14,730 nt of DNA from Bacillota bacterium (GTDB taxonomy: Bacteria; Bacillota; Clostridia; Christensenellales; CAG-138), in assembly GCA_023409435.1 (NCBI GenBank), contig JAEYHP010000039.1, forward strand, positions 1 to 14,730, read 5' to 3'. Position 1 is the stretch's first letter. Every line of letters begins with the position of its first letter. Of this stretch, positions 1 through 7,702 are shown piece after piece. The translations under genes were made by a program, and so were the position numbers. Under the pieces are notes generated by a model. That model saw only the letters and a list, made by a program, of their open reading frames with translations, did not search any database and had not been told where the DNA came from.

Positions 1-380
1 GTATTCGGTTGCGGAAACTGAATGAGGCCCCGGATGTTCTGCTTTTTAAGCATTTTGATGAGCTTTGCATTTTTGGGCGCATCATTGTCGCAGCTTGCCA
101 TAATCACACTAAAATCGCGCACAAAAAAGTAATCTTCCACGCCGCGCGCCAGCTCGCTCGAGAAGATATCGCTCAGGTCGCTCACGATCAAAGCCACCAT
201 GTTGGCATTCCGGTTCGCGCGGTCGATCACTTTTTTATAGGGAACATAATTCTCGCGCTCGATGATCGCGAAAATCTTTGCTTTCGTCTCGCTGCTGATA
301 CTCTCCGCTTTGCCGTTGATTACCTTGGAAACGGTCGCTACGGATACATTGGCAAGCTTTGCAATATCTTTGATCGTCAA
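1..380 (-). CDS. LacI-family transcriptional regulator, N-terminal part (runs off left edge)
   Basis: The minus-strand reading frame is open from a TTG at 380-378 to the window edge (126 codons visible). It begins TIKDIAKLANVSVATVSKVI, the classic LacI/GalR helix-turn-helix and hinge-proximal segment (residues about 2-25). The start of the periplasmic-binding-protein-like effector domain follows (NANMVALIVSDLSDIFSS, from about residue 61). TTG is chosen because the helix-turn-helix begins immediately after it, an AGGGGGA Shine-Dalgarno sits 6-7 nt upstream, the frame has a stop a short way further upstream, and the first in-frame ATG (about residue 62) would delete the DNA-binding domain. The family represses sugar-use genes and is released by a sugar ligand. 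The neighbouring pectate lyase makes pectin-derived sugars a reasonable but unproven ligand. The 3' end, including the ligand-specificity residues, is outside the window. Confidence 0.9.
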   Translation of the reverse strand, partial: MTIKDIAKLANVSVATVSKVINGKAESISSETKAKIFAIIERENYVPYKKVIDRANRNANMVALIVSDLSDIFSSELARGVEDYFFVRDFSVIMASCDNDAPKNAKLIKMLKKQNIRGLIQFPQPN

Positions 381-413
381 TGCATTTCCCCCTAAGTCTG
401 CCTTATATGTATG

Positions 414-442
414 AATGTATCAAGGGGATAGCGGATTGTCAA
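414..442 (-). promoter_or_regulatory. Sigma-A-like promoter of the LacI-family gene
   Basis: On the minus strand TTGACA (442-437) is followed after 17 nt by TACATT (419-414). The -35 matches the consensus fully and the spacer is optimal. The predicted start of transcription lies about 25 nt upstream of the TTG start codon. This makes the regulator an independent unit and not a read-through product of the pectate lyase gene, which has its own terminator. Confidence 0.65.
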
Positions 443-633
443 TCAGCATCAGAGGCAACTGCCCTGGCGCTGCTACCCGCGGCGGCCTTGGCGGCAACAG
501 AAGGCTATGGGGTTCTAAGCGATAGTTGGCGATTATTTTTTAGTTCTCCTATGGATTGAACGAATAAATACCTCAACCAGTATGCCACGCCTCCGAACCC
601 CTGCCGATGGCAGCAATAATAATATAGGATATT
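443..633. other. Intergenic stretch, nothing recognised
   Basis: About 190 bases lie between the LacI promoter and the pectate lyase terminator. I see no convincing open frame with a ribosome binding site, no RNA gene and no strong inverted repeat. Confidence 0.5.
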
Positions 634-662
634 AAAAAAGACGAAGGCGTAATGCCCTCGTC
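634..662 (-). terminator. Rho-independent terminator of the pectate lyase gene
   Basis: On the minus strand a hairpin (arms GACGA / TCGTC extended by GGC / GCC with a short mismatch and an ATTA-type loop; 640-662) is followed by six T (complement of A634-639). It starts 13 bases after the lyase stop codon. A T-run also follows on the plus side, so it could act in both directions. Confidence 0.85.
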
Positions 663-674
663 CTTTTTCATGTC

Positions 675-3600
675 TTATGCTTTGCGCCGCTTCATTGTCA
701 AATAGAAAGTGCAGAGCGCCGCGATGCCAAGCAGCATGAAGCCTGTTAGCGTTTCCCTACCGCCCGTCTTGGGCGGGTCGACAACGATATTATCCGGCGC
801 GGTGATGCCGGTCAATATCAGCGCGAAGGGCGAAAGGCTGTCTACCTCAATTGTTGCCTCGCCATCCTGGACCGTGACGGTGTATGTCTCCACTTTATTT
901 CCGACATAGTGAAGTATGGTGATTACCTGCCCGTTATATTCCGGACCCACATCGAATGTCAGTATCAGCGGCGGTCTGTAACCGCCTCTTATCCTGATCT
1001 CGTAGCAGCCGATCAGCTGCCCGCCGTCCCGCGCGTCCTCTACCGCCAGCGAGAACGCGTTGCGGCCTGCCGTATTGGGGTCGGTCGGCGTTATGATGAG
1101 CTGTGCACCTACTCCAATCCGATCGCCCGATACTGTAACCCTAATGTCTTCATCACCTTCTCTGAGCATACCCGGCTTATACGACGTACCGCCTCCGGAG
1201 GAACCGCCGCCGTTGTTACCATTTGGGGTCCACTTGGCGTAGAGGGTGATATGGGTCGTTACAGGGGTTTTGAAATCATAGGCGGCCGTCAGGCCGGAAT
1301 TGGAGTACCAGCCGGCGAAGGTATAACCTTCACGGGTGGGGTCGGCGGGTCGGGTTGCCGCCGTGCCTGCCGTGACTGTCTGCGTTGTGACCGCCGAGCC
1401 GCCGTTGGATACAAAGCTGACGCTAAACGTTTCCGCGCCCGGATCCGCGCCCTCGATGCGTACAGTGAGGTTGTCGTACACCTGCGAAACCTGCGAGCCC
1501 GAATTGCCCGATTGCTGCCCTTGTATCGTGAGACCGCCTATCATGCCCAGCCCTGTGGCTTCGGCGTTCATATAGGGCGCGCCGGCCACAGTTTGCGTGC
1601 CGTTGAAATAGAAATCATACTTCTTCGCGTCAAGGTCAATGACGATATCCGCATGAGACCATGTGGCGCTAACAGGGCCGTAGGGCTTGATTGCGCCGGG
1701 AGCGCTGCCGTTATCCTTGCGCACGTTAAATATTTCCTTGCCCTGCGCGTCCGCAAGGACAATGGGGCGCGCGGAATTGCCCGTGGTATCGGTATACAGT
1801 GCGAAATCCAGCGACACTATCACGCGGCCGGTTGTAAGCTCTTCCGGCAGCTCGTAGGCAAAGCGGATGGCTGCGGCGTTGGTGTACGAGCCGGCGGCTG
1901 CGGCGGCGTTCGACCTGTCGATAAGCCGCAAGCCTACGCCGGCGGCTGCCGTGGTGCCGTTAAGAGCCGTTGGCGCCCGTGAGCCTGGCGGGTCGGCAGG
2001 CATATTCGCGAATTCGACATAGTCGGCGTCTACTATCGACAGCGGGGATTCCTCCACCGGCAAATCGCTCGCCGCGTAGGTGTTACCCACGGGATATTTG
2101 TCGGAACCGAACGCGGAGCTTACGGTAAAGTTCCACTGGCCGGCCTCCGCGCCGCGAATCAGGCCGGGGGTTTTGCTCTCAAAATCCTCTTGCCACAAGG
2201 TTTTGCCAATGCCGTCCCTGTGGATGGGCGGAATCAGCGCTTGGCCGGTTTCGGTGGCCGGGATTTTGCTTGCAAGGTTGCCGTTGAGGGCGTATACCTC
2301 TATCCTGTAGGTATCGGTGGAGCGCCCCGTGTATGCGCCGGTGTAGTCGCCGCTCAGCGCGTTTGTGGTAAAGGTAACGGCGCCCACCACCACCTCGGTA
2401 AGCTCAGGGGCGGTCTCACTGTTTTTGTAGAATTCCACACGGTAGGAGGCTACCTGCGGGTCGGCGGTCCAGGTCAGCGCAAAGCCCTTGAGCACGGGCG
2501 TTACGACAAGGCCGGCGGGCGTGGCGGGAACGGTGTAGTCCACCACAGCCTCAGCCCACGGGCTTTCGCCTCCGTCATTTACAGACCGGATACGGAATGT
2601 GTATGTTTTTCCTTCTTCGGCGGTCTGCTCTGTGGTTTCAAAGCTCGTAATGGCGGTATCGAGGCTTGTTATTGCCTCCCATGCGCCGCTGCCCTGATCC
2701 CATTCAATTTCATAACTTATGGCCTGCATTTCCGCGGTCCATGTCATGAGGAAGGTGTTATCGCTCAGAACACCCACGTTGAAATTGCTCGGGGCGGGAG
2801 CTATTACGCTGCGGTCGGGCTCCATGGTGCCCGCATAGGCCTGAACGTCAGTCTGCGCCTCTTCGGCGGTCGTCACCGTGTGGCCACTGTGATCCCAATC
2901 CTTGAATACCCACGGTGTGTCGTCTATGACTACACCATCAGGGCTGACTGCCTGCGGAGCCTTGGCGACAGCGCCGGAATCGTAGTCCGGGTCATAGGTT
3001 GCCGCGGTAGCGGAGTCCATAACGTTCGCTTCAACCCCGAGTTTAATGGTTCCGGCGCCCTCGTTCGAAAGCGTGTCCCCGCCTGTGCCGCCCACAGGAG
3101 GGGTTCCGGTGTAGATTTCAAGGGCGTGCCCCTGTCCCGATATAATCATAGGGTTTTTCGTATTCTCGAAATAGTTGCCCTCGGCGAGAATATTTGATTT
3201 AAATGCTCCGCCGATCCCGTATCCGCTCACATTCTGGTAGTAGTTGTTGTACACGTCCACTTGGCCGAAGCGCACGCGCGGGGTGCGGGAGCCGGAGCCG
3301 TTAAACCAGTTGTGGTGCACGGTGCCGACAAAACCACCCTCTCTGCTCTCGGTGGTGCTGCTGCCCATCAGCATGGATTTGGCTGTGCCGTGATAGATAT
3401 TGTATGAGGCGGTAAAGTTGGTGGTGCCATTCGTGAAATCGCTGGCGCCGTCGCCCGCGAACTTGTCGGCATCGCCGCCGAAGGGTATCTGGTTCTGCCC
3501 GGGGAAGAATTCGTTGTTGTGCACCCATATGTATTTGCTCACACCCCGATTGGCCGAGCTGGCCAGCGCGGCGATGGCGTCCTCATACGGCTTATCAAAC

Positions 3601-5501
3601 AAAAGATTGCGAACCTCGATATTCCGCGAGAGGTTGAGCTGGATGCCCCAGCCGTAGATGGTGGCTCCCGGCCCCACGCCCTCAAAGGTAATATTCTGCG
3701 CGCGACGTACGTCCAGCATACGGTTAGAGTTCAGGTTGGCGGGTATGCCGGAGCTATCCTCCGGATTGTTAACATCGCGCAATTTGTTGCCCACCTGACC
3801 GAGGAACCGCACAATAATCGGAACGGAAACCACGTCGTCCTTCAATTCCAAATTGTCGTCTTGGAGGGGTACCCAATACTGCGCATCGCCGCCCGGGCGG
3901 AAAATCCCGCCAAGGCCGGTGTAGTCGGTGCCGCCCAGCGTGGCCTTTACAGTATCCATCGTATCCTGCGTCACATACACAATAACCGCATTGTCTGGCA
4001 CGGTGCCGTCGGCGTTGTAGCCGCCTACCGTATCCCTGCTGGGGTCGTCAAAGACGCCGTCGCGGTCGTAGCTGTCGGGCGTTACCTGCGCGACGTCGGC
4101 GCTGACGTCCACCTGCTGGTTGTAGCCAGCACCCGCGCTCCAGTTGGTGCCGCGGGCGCCTACCACCTTGATATCGTAAACCACGCCGCCCTTAAGCCCG
4201 GGGATATCGGCGCGGTTGCCGCGCACAAGTTCCCTATCGACCAGCTTATAGGCCGTATCCGCCGCGTCTGCCTGCTTGACGTACACATTATAGTTTTCGT
4301 ACTCGCTGGGTTCCCACAACACATAGGCCGATTCGAACCACTTGCCTCCAGTGGATACGATTTTAGGGCCGGTTACCCCGCCACCGGCAGATATTTTGAT
4401 GATGCGGATCGCAAAGAGCCGCACGTCCGCCGACCATGTGAAAGCCACCGTAGGCGTACCGCTGGTAAACGTATACGACACGGTAACGACAGGGTCGCTT
4501 GCTCCGTTAGTGATGCTGCTTGCGGTTGCGAGCCCTGGCTCTTCAATTGTTCCAATTGACAGCGTTCTTTCATTGCTGCCACTGCCTGTTTTAAAATCCG
4601 CCTCAACACGGAACGAATCCGTGCCGGTAACGGGGAGCTGCGCATTCGCCCGCAGCGTGCGGGTGGCGTTGGAAGAGCCGCCAAAAGTTATATACCCGCC
4701 GCCGACAGTAGCGCTGCCGGAGTTGCCGATACCCGTTCCGAGCACAAAATCAAAGCCGGCCTGTTCGACGAAACCATCAGCCGTATCAAAGGCGTGCAGG
4801 TTTCTTACTTCGGAGTTCTTTGTCGGCGCGCCGTTGAAGTGCAGCTCGTACCAGGGCGTTTCCACAGGCCCTGAGGGCGCCGATACCTTAATGACGCGAA
4901 TTGCGAAGAGCCGCACGTCCGCCGACCATGTGAAAGCCACCGCAGGCGTACCGCTGGTAAACGTATATGACACGGTAACGACAGGGTCGCTTGCTCCGTT
5001 AGTGATGCTGCTTGCGGTTGCGAGCCCTGGCTCTTCAATTGTTCCAATTGACAGCGTTCTTTCATTGCTGCCACTGCCTGTTTTGAAATCCGCCTCAACA
5101 CGGAACGAATCCGTGTCGGTAACGGGGAGCTGCGCATTCGCCCGCAGCGTGCGGGTGGCGTTGGAAGCACCGCCAAAAGTTATATATCCGCCGCCGACAG
5201 TAGAGCTGCCGGAGTTGCCGATACTCGTTCCGAGCACAAAATCGAAGCCGGCCTGTTCGACGAAACCATCAGCCGTATCAAAGGCGTGCAGGTTTCTTAG
5301 TTCGGTGTTCTTTGTCGGCGCGCCGTCGAAGTACACCTCATACCATAATTCTTCATTTGCCCCGAGTGGCGCGGCCTGCACGGCGGGGCTTCCCAATGCA
5401 TCCGCATCGCCAAAGTCGTCTTCCGCAAACGCCGTGACCCCCATCGCAAACAGGCATACCATCGCCGCCAACAAAAAGCTAAGGTATCTTTTGAATAGCA
5501 T
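675..5501 (-). CDS. Secreted, sortase-anchored multidomain pectate lyase (PL1 family), 1608 aa
   Basis: Predicted to cleave polygalacturonate by beta-elimination at the cell surface. Layout by residue: signal peptide 1-26 (KR, hydrophobic core, AFA-E); two near-identical units at 53-208 and 217-372; an FN3-like segment about 379-470; a PL1 right-handed beta-helix about 500-800; FN3 domains about 902-990 and 995-1092; a jelly-roll/LamG-like region about 1100-1350; an InlB/Listeria-Bacteroides repeat about 1357-1425 (GYTFAGWYS); a Gly/Ser/Asn linker; a beta-rich domain 1446-1565; then PPKTG (1576-1580), a hydrophobic helix and KRRKA. PL1 signatures are DAI (641), GDGASDFTNGT (D684, D688), the HGTAKSMLMGSS segment and RTPRVRFG, whose R739 and R744 match the RxPxxR catalytic motif. 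The start has AGGAGGT 8 nt upstream. The lyase assignment is strong. Exact substrate (pectate or pectin) and the ligand of the accessory domains are not shown. Confidence 0.92.
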   Translation of the reverse strand: MLFKRYLSFLLAAMVCLFAMGVTAFAEDDFGDADALGSPAVQAAPLGANEELWYEVYFDGAPTKNTELRNLHAFDTADGFVEQAGFDFVLGTSIGNSGSSTVGGGYITFGGASNATRTLRANAQLPVTDTDSFRVEADFKTGSGSNERTLSIGTIEEPGLATASSITNGASDPVVTVSYTFTSGTPAVAFTWSADVRLFAIRVIKVSAPSGPVETPWYELHFNGAPTKNSEVRNLHAFDTADGFVEQAGFDFVLGTGIGNSGSATVGGGYITFGGSSNATRTLRANAQLPVTGTDSFRVEADFKTGSGSNERTLSIGTIEEPGLATASSITNGASDPVVTVSYTFTSGTPTVAFTWSADVRLFAIRIIKISAGGGVTGPKIVSTGGKWFESAYVLWEPSEYENYNVYVKQADAADTAYKLVDRELVRGNRADIPGLKGGVVYDIKVVGARGTNWSAGAGYNQQVDVSADVAQVTPDSYDRDGVFDDPSRDTVGGYNADGTVPDNAVIVYVTQDTMDTVKATLGGTDYTGLGGIFRPGGDAQYWVPLQDDNLELKDDVVSVPIIVRFLGQVGNKLRDVNNPEDSSGIPANLNSNRMLDVRRAQNITFEGVGPGATIYGWGIQLNLSRNIEVRNLLFDKPYEDAIAALASSANRGVSKYIWVHNNEFFPGQNQIPFGGDADKFAGDGASDFTNGTTNFTASYNIYHGTAKSMLMGSSTTESREGGFVGTVHHNWFNGSGSRTPRVRFGQVDVYNNYYQNVSGYGIGGAFKSNILAEGNYFENTKNPMIISGQGHALEIYTGTPPVGGTGGDTLSNEGAGTIKLGVEANVMDSATAATYDPDYDSGAVAKAPQAVSPDGVVIDDTPWVFKDWDHSGHTVTTAEEAQTDVQAYAGTMEPDRSVIAPAPSNFNVGVLSDNTFLMTWTAEMQAISYEIEWDQGSGAWEAITSLDTAITSFETTEQTAEEGKTYTFRIRSVNDGGESPWAEAVVDYTVPATPAGLVVTPVLKGFALTWTADPQVASYRVEFYKNSETAPELTEVVVGAVTFTTNALSGDYTGAYTGRSTDTYRIEVYALNGNLASKIPATETGQALIPPIHRDGIGKTLWQEDFESKTPGLIRGAEAGQWNFTVSSAFGSDKYPVGNTYAASDLPVEESPLSIVDADYVEFANMPADPPGSRAPTALNGTTAAAGVGLRLIDRSNAAAAAGSYTNAAAIRFAYELPEELTTGRVIVSLDFALYTDTTGNSARPIVLADAQGKEIFNVRKDNGSAPGAIKPYGPVSATWSHADIVIDLDAKKYDFYFNGTQTVAGAPYMNAEATGLGMIGGLTIQGQQSGNSGSQVSQVYDNLTVRIEGADPGAETFSVSFVSNGGSAVTTQTVTAGTAATRPADPTREGYTFAGWYSNSGLTAAYDFKTPVTTHITLYAKWTPNGNNGGGSSGGGTSYKPGMLREGDEDIRVTVSGDRIGVGAQLIITPTDPNTAGRNAFSLAVEDARDGGQLIGCYEIRIRGGYRPPLILTFDVGPEYNGQVITILHYVGNKVETYTVTVQDGEATIEVDSLSPFALILTGITAPDNIVVDPPKTGGRETLTGFMLLGIAALCTFYLTMKRRKA
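4386..4853 (-). repeat. Tandem coding duplication, copy 2 (lyase residues 217-372)
   Basis: Second of two direct repeats with a 492-bp (164-codon, in-frame) period. It differs from copy 1 at about 12 of 156 residues and contains a 116-bp block (4477-4592) that I find identical to copy 1. The unit (WYE...FxGAPTKN to the IKxSA end) looks like a beta-sandwich or carbohydrate-binding type domain, but I do not recognise the family. Confidence 0.9.
4878..5345 (-). repeat. Tandem coding duplication, copy 1 (lyase residues 53-208)
   Basis: First of the two direct repeats, directly after the signal peptide. The near-identity at DNA level, including synonymous positions, points to a recent duplication or ongoing gene conversion rather than two anciently diverged domains. 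Confidence 0.9.
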
Positions 5502-5981
5502 ACTTTTTACCTCCTGTTAATTCTTCACTTCCGTTTTCTTTACGACGGGTCTGCCGCCCGATGCCGACAAACTGGCGCTATCCTGTAGTTATCGAAAAGG
5601 TAATGCAACGGGTCTATTGTGTAGAATGTGAATGAGGCTATAATAATGTGTTGTGGGAAGTGGAAATTGAGCGTAAGAAAAATGTATATACCCTTACGCG
5701 CCGAAAAATCCATTTTTACCTTCCCGGGACGCAAAGTGCAAAGTCTTAGTAAAATTTTAAATGCTTGTTTCCATATTGTAACATTTTAAGAAGCAGATTT
5801 TATGCATTTTCCGGTCCTATTTAGGCCTTATCTGGGTCCGTTTCATTCTTAGTATGGGCCAGGGTATTTCCTGGATCTGCCTTCAAGCGACCAAGCCATT
5901 TAACGAGATCTTATCGGGGCCCACATTCGCGCTGGCGGCATATTAATGCAAGCAGGATACTTGTGAACAATACCTCCGAGG

Positions 5982-6004
5982 GGTGTTCGCTTTTCCCGAA
6001 CACC
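5982..6004. repeat. Perfect 8-bp inverted repeat (hairpin)
   Basis: GGTGTTCG (5982-5989) and CGAACACC (5997-6004) flank a 7-nt loop. Neither strand has a following T-run, so it is not a standard terminator. It may be an operator, an attenuator remnant, or the end of a decayed element. Confidence 0.55.
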
Positions 6005-6178
6005 TAACCGCTGGCCACCCTCAAAGACAAAAAGCATCAGTAACCAACCGAACTACTAGAATGACAGAATCCCGAAAAGCCAGAAATGCAGCGAAAATGC
6101 AACAACCCCGCCTCATTACGAAACGGGTTCATTGTATCACCTATTGTTGATGATGTTTGTGAGGCCCTTTACTTCGAT

Positions 6179-6212
6179 ACCATCGGCGCAAATCCCGACT
6201 TACGCCGATGGT
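6179..6212. repeat. Perfect 10-bp inverted repeat with 14-nt loop
   Basis: ACCATCGGCG (6179-6188) and CGCCGATGGT (6203-6212) form a stable GC-rich stem. No T-run follows on either strand. It sits right at the change to AT-rich sequence. Confidence 0.6.
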
Positions 6213-6379
6213 GACTGAGCAGGTATTAAACATAATGGGAAGCTAACTCAAACAATGGAATATTAGGAATTCAAAAAACAAATTGAAATTCTAAAAAGCA
6301 AGGCAAAAGAAACATCTGAATAGATTTAAAATAATAATTCGTTGATTAAATTATAAAACTGTAGCTTCTTCGATCTATA

Positions 6380-6409
6380 TTGACCATACCAATATTTTAG
6401 AAATAGAAT
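6380..6409 (+). promoter_or_regulatory. Candidate sigma-A promoter of the TolB-like gene
   Basis: TTGACC (6380-6385) is followed after 18 nt by TAGAAT (6404-6409), about 57 nt before the start codon. The surrounding DNA is AT-rich, so chance matches are more likely than elsewhere. Confidence 0.5.
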
Positions 6410-6466
6410 TAAATTATTGATTTCACTTAAATTTTAATTAATTATCTTCATAAAGGAGAGACACAA

Positions 6467-7303
6467 ATGAAAAGTATGTTGCAGATCTATAATATTGAGA
6501 AATCGCAAAGCCGCATAATAAAAGTATTTGACTACCATATAGAAGCACCGAACTGGACAATGGACGGAGGTAGCCTTGTTTATAACTCACATGGACATAT
6601 TTATAGGTTCAGTCTTGAAAATAATGAATCGACACTTATTGATACAGGCGTATGTACCGGCTGTAATAATGATCATGTTTTAAGTTCTGACGGTAAAATG
6701 GTGGCCATAAGCGCTGCAACAGCAGATTTAAGTCAATCCCGCATTTGGATATTGCCTATTCAGGGCGGTGAACCTAAGCTTGTGACACCGCTTGCACCAA
6801 GCTATCTGCATGGTTGGTCGCCTGACATGAAAACTCTTGCTTACTGTGCGGAGCGTGAAAATAATTATGACATTTATATTATTCCTGCAGAAGGCGGCCA
6901 GGAAATCAGACTGACAACAGCTGAAGGCCTTGATGATGGGCCGGAATACTCTCCCGACGGGAAGCATATCTGGTTTAATTCCGTCAGAAGCGGACTTATG
7001 CAGATTTGGAGAATGAACAGTGACGGTTCTGATCAAACCCGTATTACTGAGGATGAATTCAATAACTGGTTTCCACATGTTTCACCCGACGGCCAAAAGG
7101 TTGTATTTATTTCTTACTATCCGCATCAGGTTAAGCCCGGAGATCATCCTGCAAACAAGGATGTGAAAATCAGGATGATGTCCTCGCAGGATGGAGAAGT
7201 TATAACGTTGCTGGATTTATTCGGAGGTCAGGGCACCATGAATGTCAACTCCTGGTCACCGGACAGCCAAGAATTTGCGTTTATAACATATGAAATGGAT
7301 TAG
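6467..7303 (+). CDS. TolB/PD40-type beta-propeller protein, cytoplasmic, 278 aa
   Basis: The protein is built of WD40-like/PD40 blades. The repeating SPDG-type turns are seen at residues 73-76 (SSDG), 118-120 (SPD), 162-165 (SPDG), 206-209 (SPDG) and 264-266 (SPD). Between them lie paired strands such as DIYIIPAEGG and QIWRMNSDGS. There is no signal peptide or membrane segment, so it is not the periplasmic TolB of Gram-negatives; it resembles the short cytosolic TolB-family proteins common in Firmicutes and often found near polysaccharide-use genes. The start has AAGGAG about 8-9 nt upstream, and the length is what I would expect for an intact member. It stands alone with its own promoter and is AT-richer than both flanking operons, which suggests separate acquisition. 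The biochemical role is unknown. Oligogalacturonate lyase, another propeller enzyme, is considerably longer, so I do not propose that. Confidence 0.8.
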   Translation: MKSMLQIYNIEKSQSRIIKVFDYHIEAPNWTMDGGSLVYNSHGHIYRFSLENNESTLIDTGVCTGCNNDHVLSSDGKMVAISAATADLSQSRIWILPIQGGEPKLVTPLAPSYLHGWSPDMKTLAYCAERENNYDIYIIPAEGGQEIRLTTAEGLDDGPEYSPDGKHIWFNSVRSGLMQIWRMNSDGSDQTRITEDEFNNWFPHVSPDGQKVVFISYYPHQVKPGDHPANKDVKIRMMSSQDGEVITLLDLFGGQGTMNVNSWSPDSQEFAFITYEMD

Positions 7304-7320
7304 CACTGCATGAGCTGTTC

Positions 7321-7355
7321 AAAAAAGCAAAGGGGGCCTTTCATGAAAGCGGCCC
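7321..7355 (-). terminator. Rho-independent terminator behind a minus-strand gene remnant
   Basis: GGGCC (7334-7338) pairs with GGCCC (7351-7355) around TTTCATGAAA. On the minus strand it is followed by a T-rich run (TTTGCTTTTTT). It starts one base after the TGA of the remnant frame at 7356-7481. It could also end transcription of the TolB-like gene from the other side, although the T-run there is poor. Confidence 0.65.
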
Positions 7356-7481
7356 TCATCTTTCCGGCTCCCGCTGGCGCTTCTTATACCAGCTTCCCAG
7401 CAGTTGGACGATCAGGTCCTCGTTTTTCATCTCACTGAAGCCTTTAGGGAAGAAGCGGTCAGTGCACGCACTCGACCCCTG
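7356..7481 (-). pseudogene. Possible 3' tail of a deleted gene (unrecognised)
   Basis: A minus-strand frame of 41 sense codons ends at TGA (7358-7356) directly before a terminator hairpin. The last 24 residues read MKNEDLIVQLLGSWYKKRQR followed by EPER; upstream of them are CTDRFFPKGFSE and then a stop. No full-length gene or ribosome binding site precedes it. The position before a terminator suggests the C-terminus of a gene whose body is gone, but it could also be a chance frame. I do not recognise the family. Confidence 0.3.
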
Positions 7482-7640
7482 TCAAGTTTTCCAATTAGAT
7501 ATTCATGTTGAAACACAACGTTTTGCCGGTACGATATCTTTCCATCATCACCAGACTCGAATATTAGCCTAGAAAGATTCCTTTTTCTATTCTTATCTGA
7601 AAGCCGATTAGAACCCGAACAACTCGGTTGGCGTTTCCGG

Positions 7641-7677
7641 AAAAGGGGACGAAGCGGCATTCTGCCGCCTCGTCCCC
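7641..7677 (-). terminator. Strong rho-independent terminator of the hpd operon
   Basis: On the minus strand the arms GGGGACG / CGTCCCC and GGCAGAATGCC-type inner stem (7645-7677, one small internal mismatch, 3-nt loop) are followed by TTTT (complement of A7641-7644). It starts about 25 bases after the transporter stop codon. With no other terminator seen between hpdB and here, this marks the 3' end of a four-gene transcript. Confidence 0.9.
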
Positions 7678-7702
7678 TGATACCCCGATGGCGTTTGTAA
7701 AA

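Larger units (their letters stand above)
5502..6379. other. Long gene-poor region between pectate lyase and TolB-like gene
   Basis: This region holds the leader and promoter of the lyase (minus strand) and the upstream DNA of the TolB-like gene (plus strand). I see no frame with both a good ribosome binding site and recognisable protein. A minus-strand frame around 5,540-5,734 lacks such support. Two clear inverted repeats are listed separately. Composition changes from mixed to strongly AT-rich after about 6,213, which may mark a junction. No transposase, integrase or tRNA remnant could be recognised by eye. Confidence 0.5.

Noticed and set aside
9..395. Plus-strand frame of 128 codons at the left edge
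   Set aside because: It is antisense to the LacI-family gene, whose helix-turn-helix is unmistakable on the minus strand.
909..1982. Plus-strand frame of 357 codons
   Set aside because: Antisense to the pectate lyase; sequence is Arg/Gly/Ala-rich with no domain pattern, a usual shadow of GC-rich coding DNA.
4342..5520. Plus-strand frame of 392 codons containing repeats
   Set aside because: Its internal repeats simply mirror the tandem duplication of the lyase on the other strand.
5617..5644. Plus-strand TTGTGT-N16-TATAAT promoter-like match
   Set aside because: The -35 is weak and no plus-strand gene follows for more than 800 bases.
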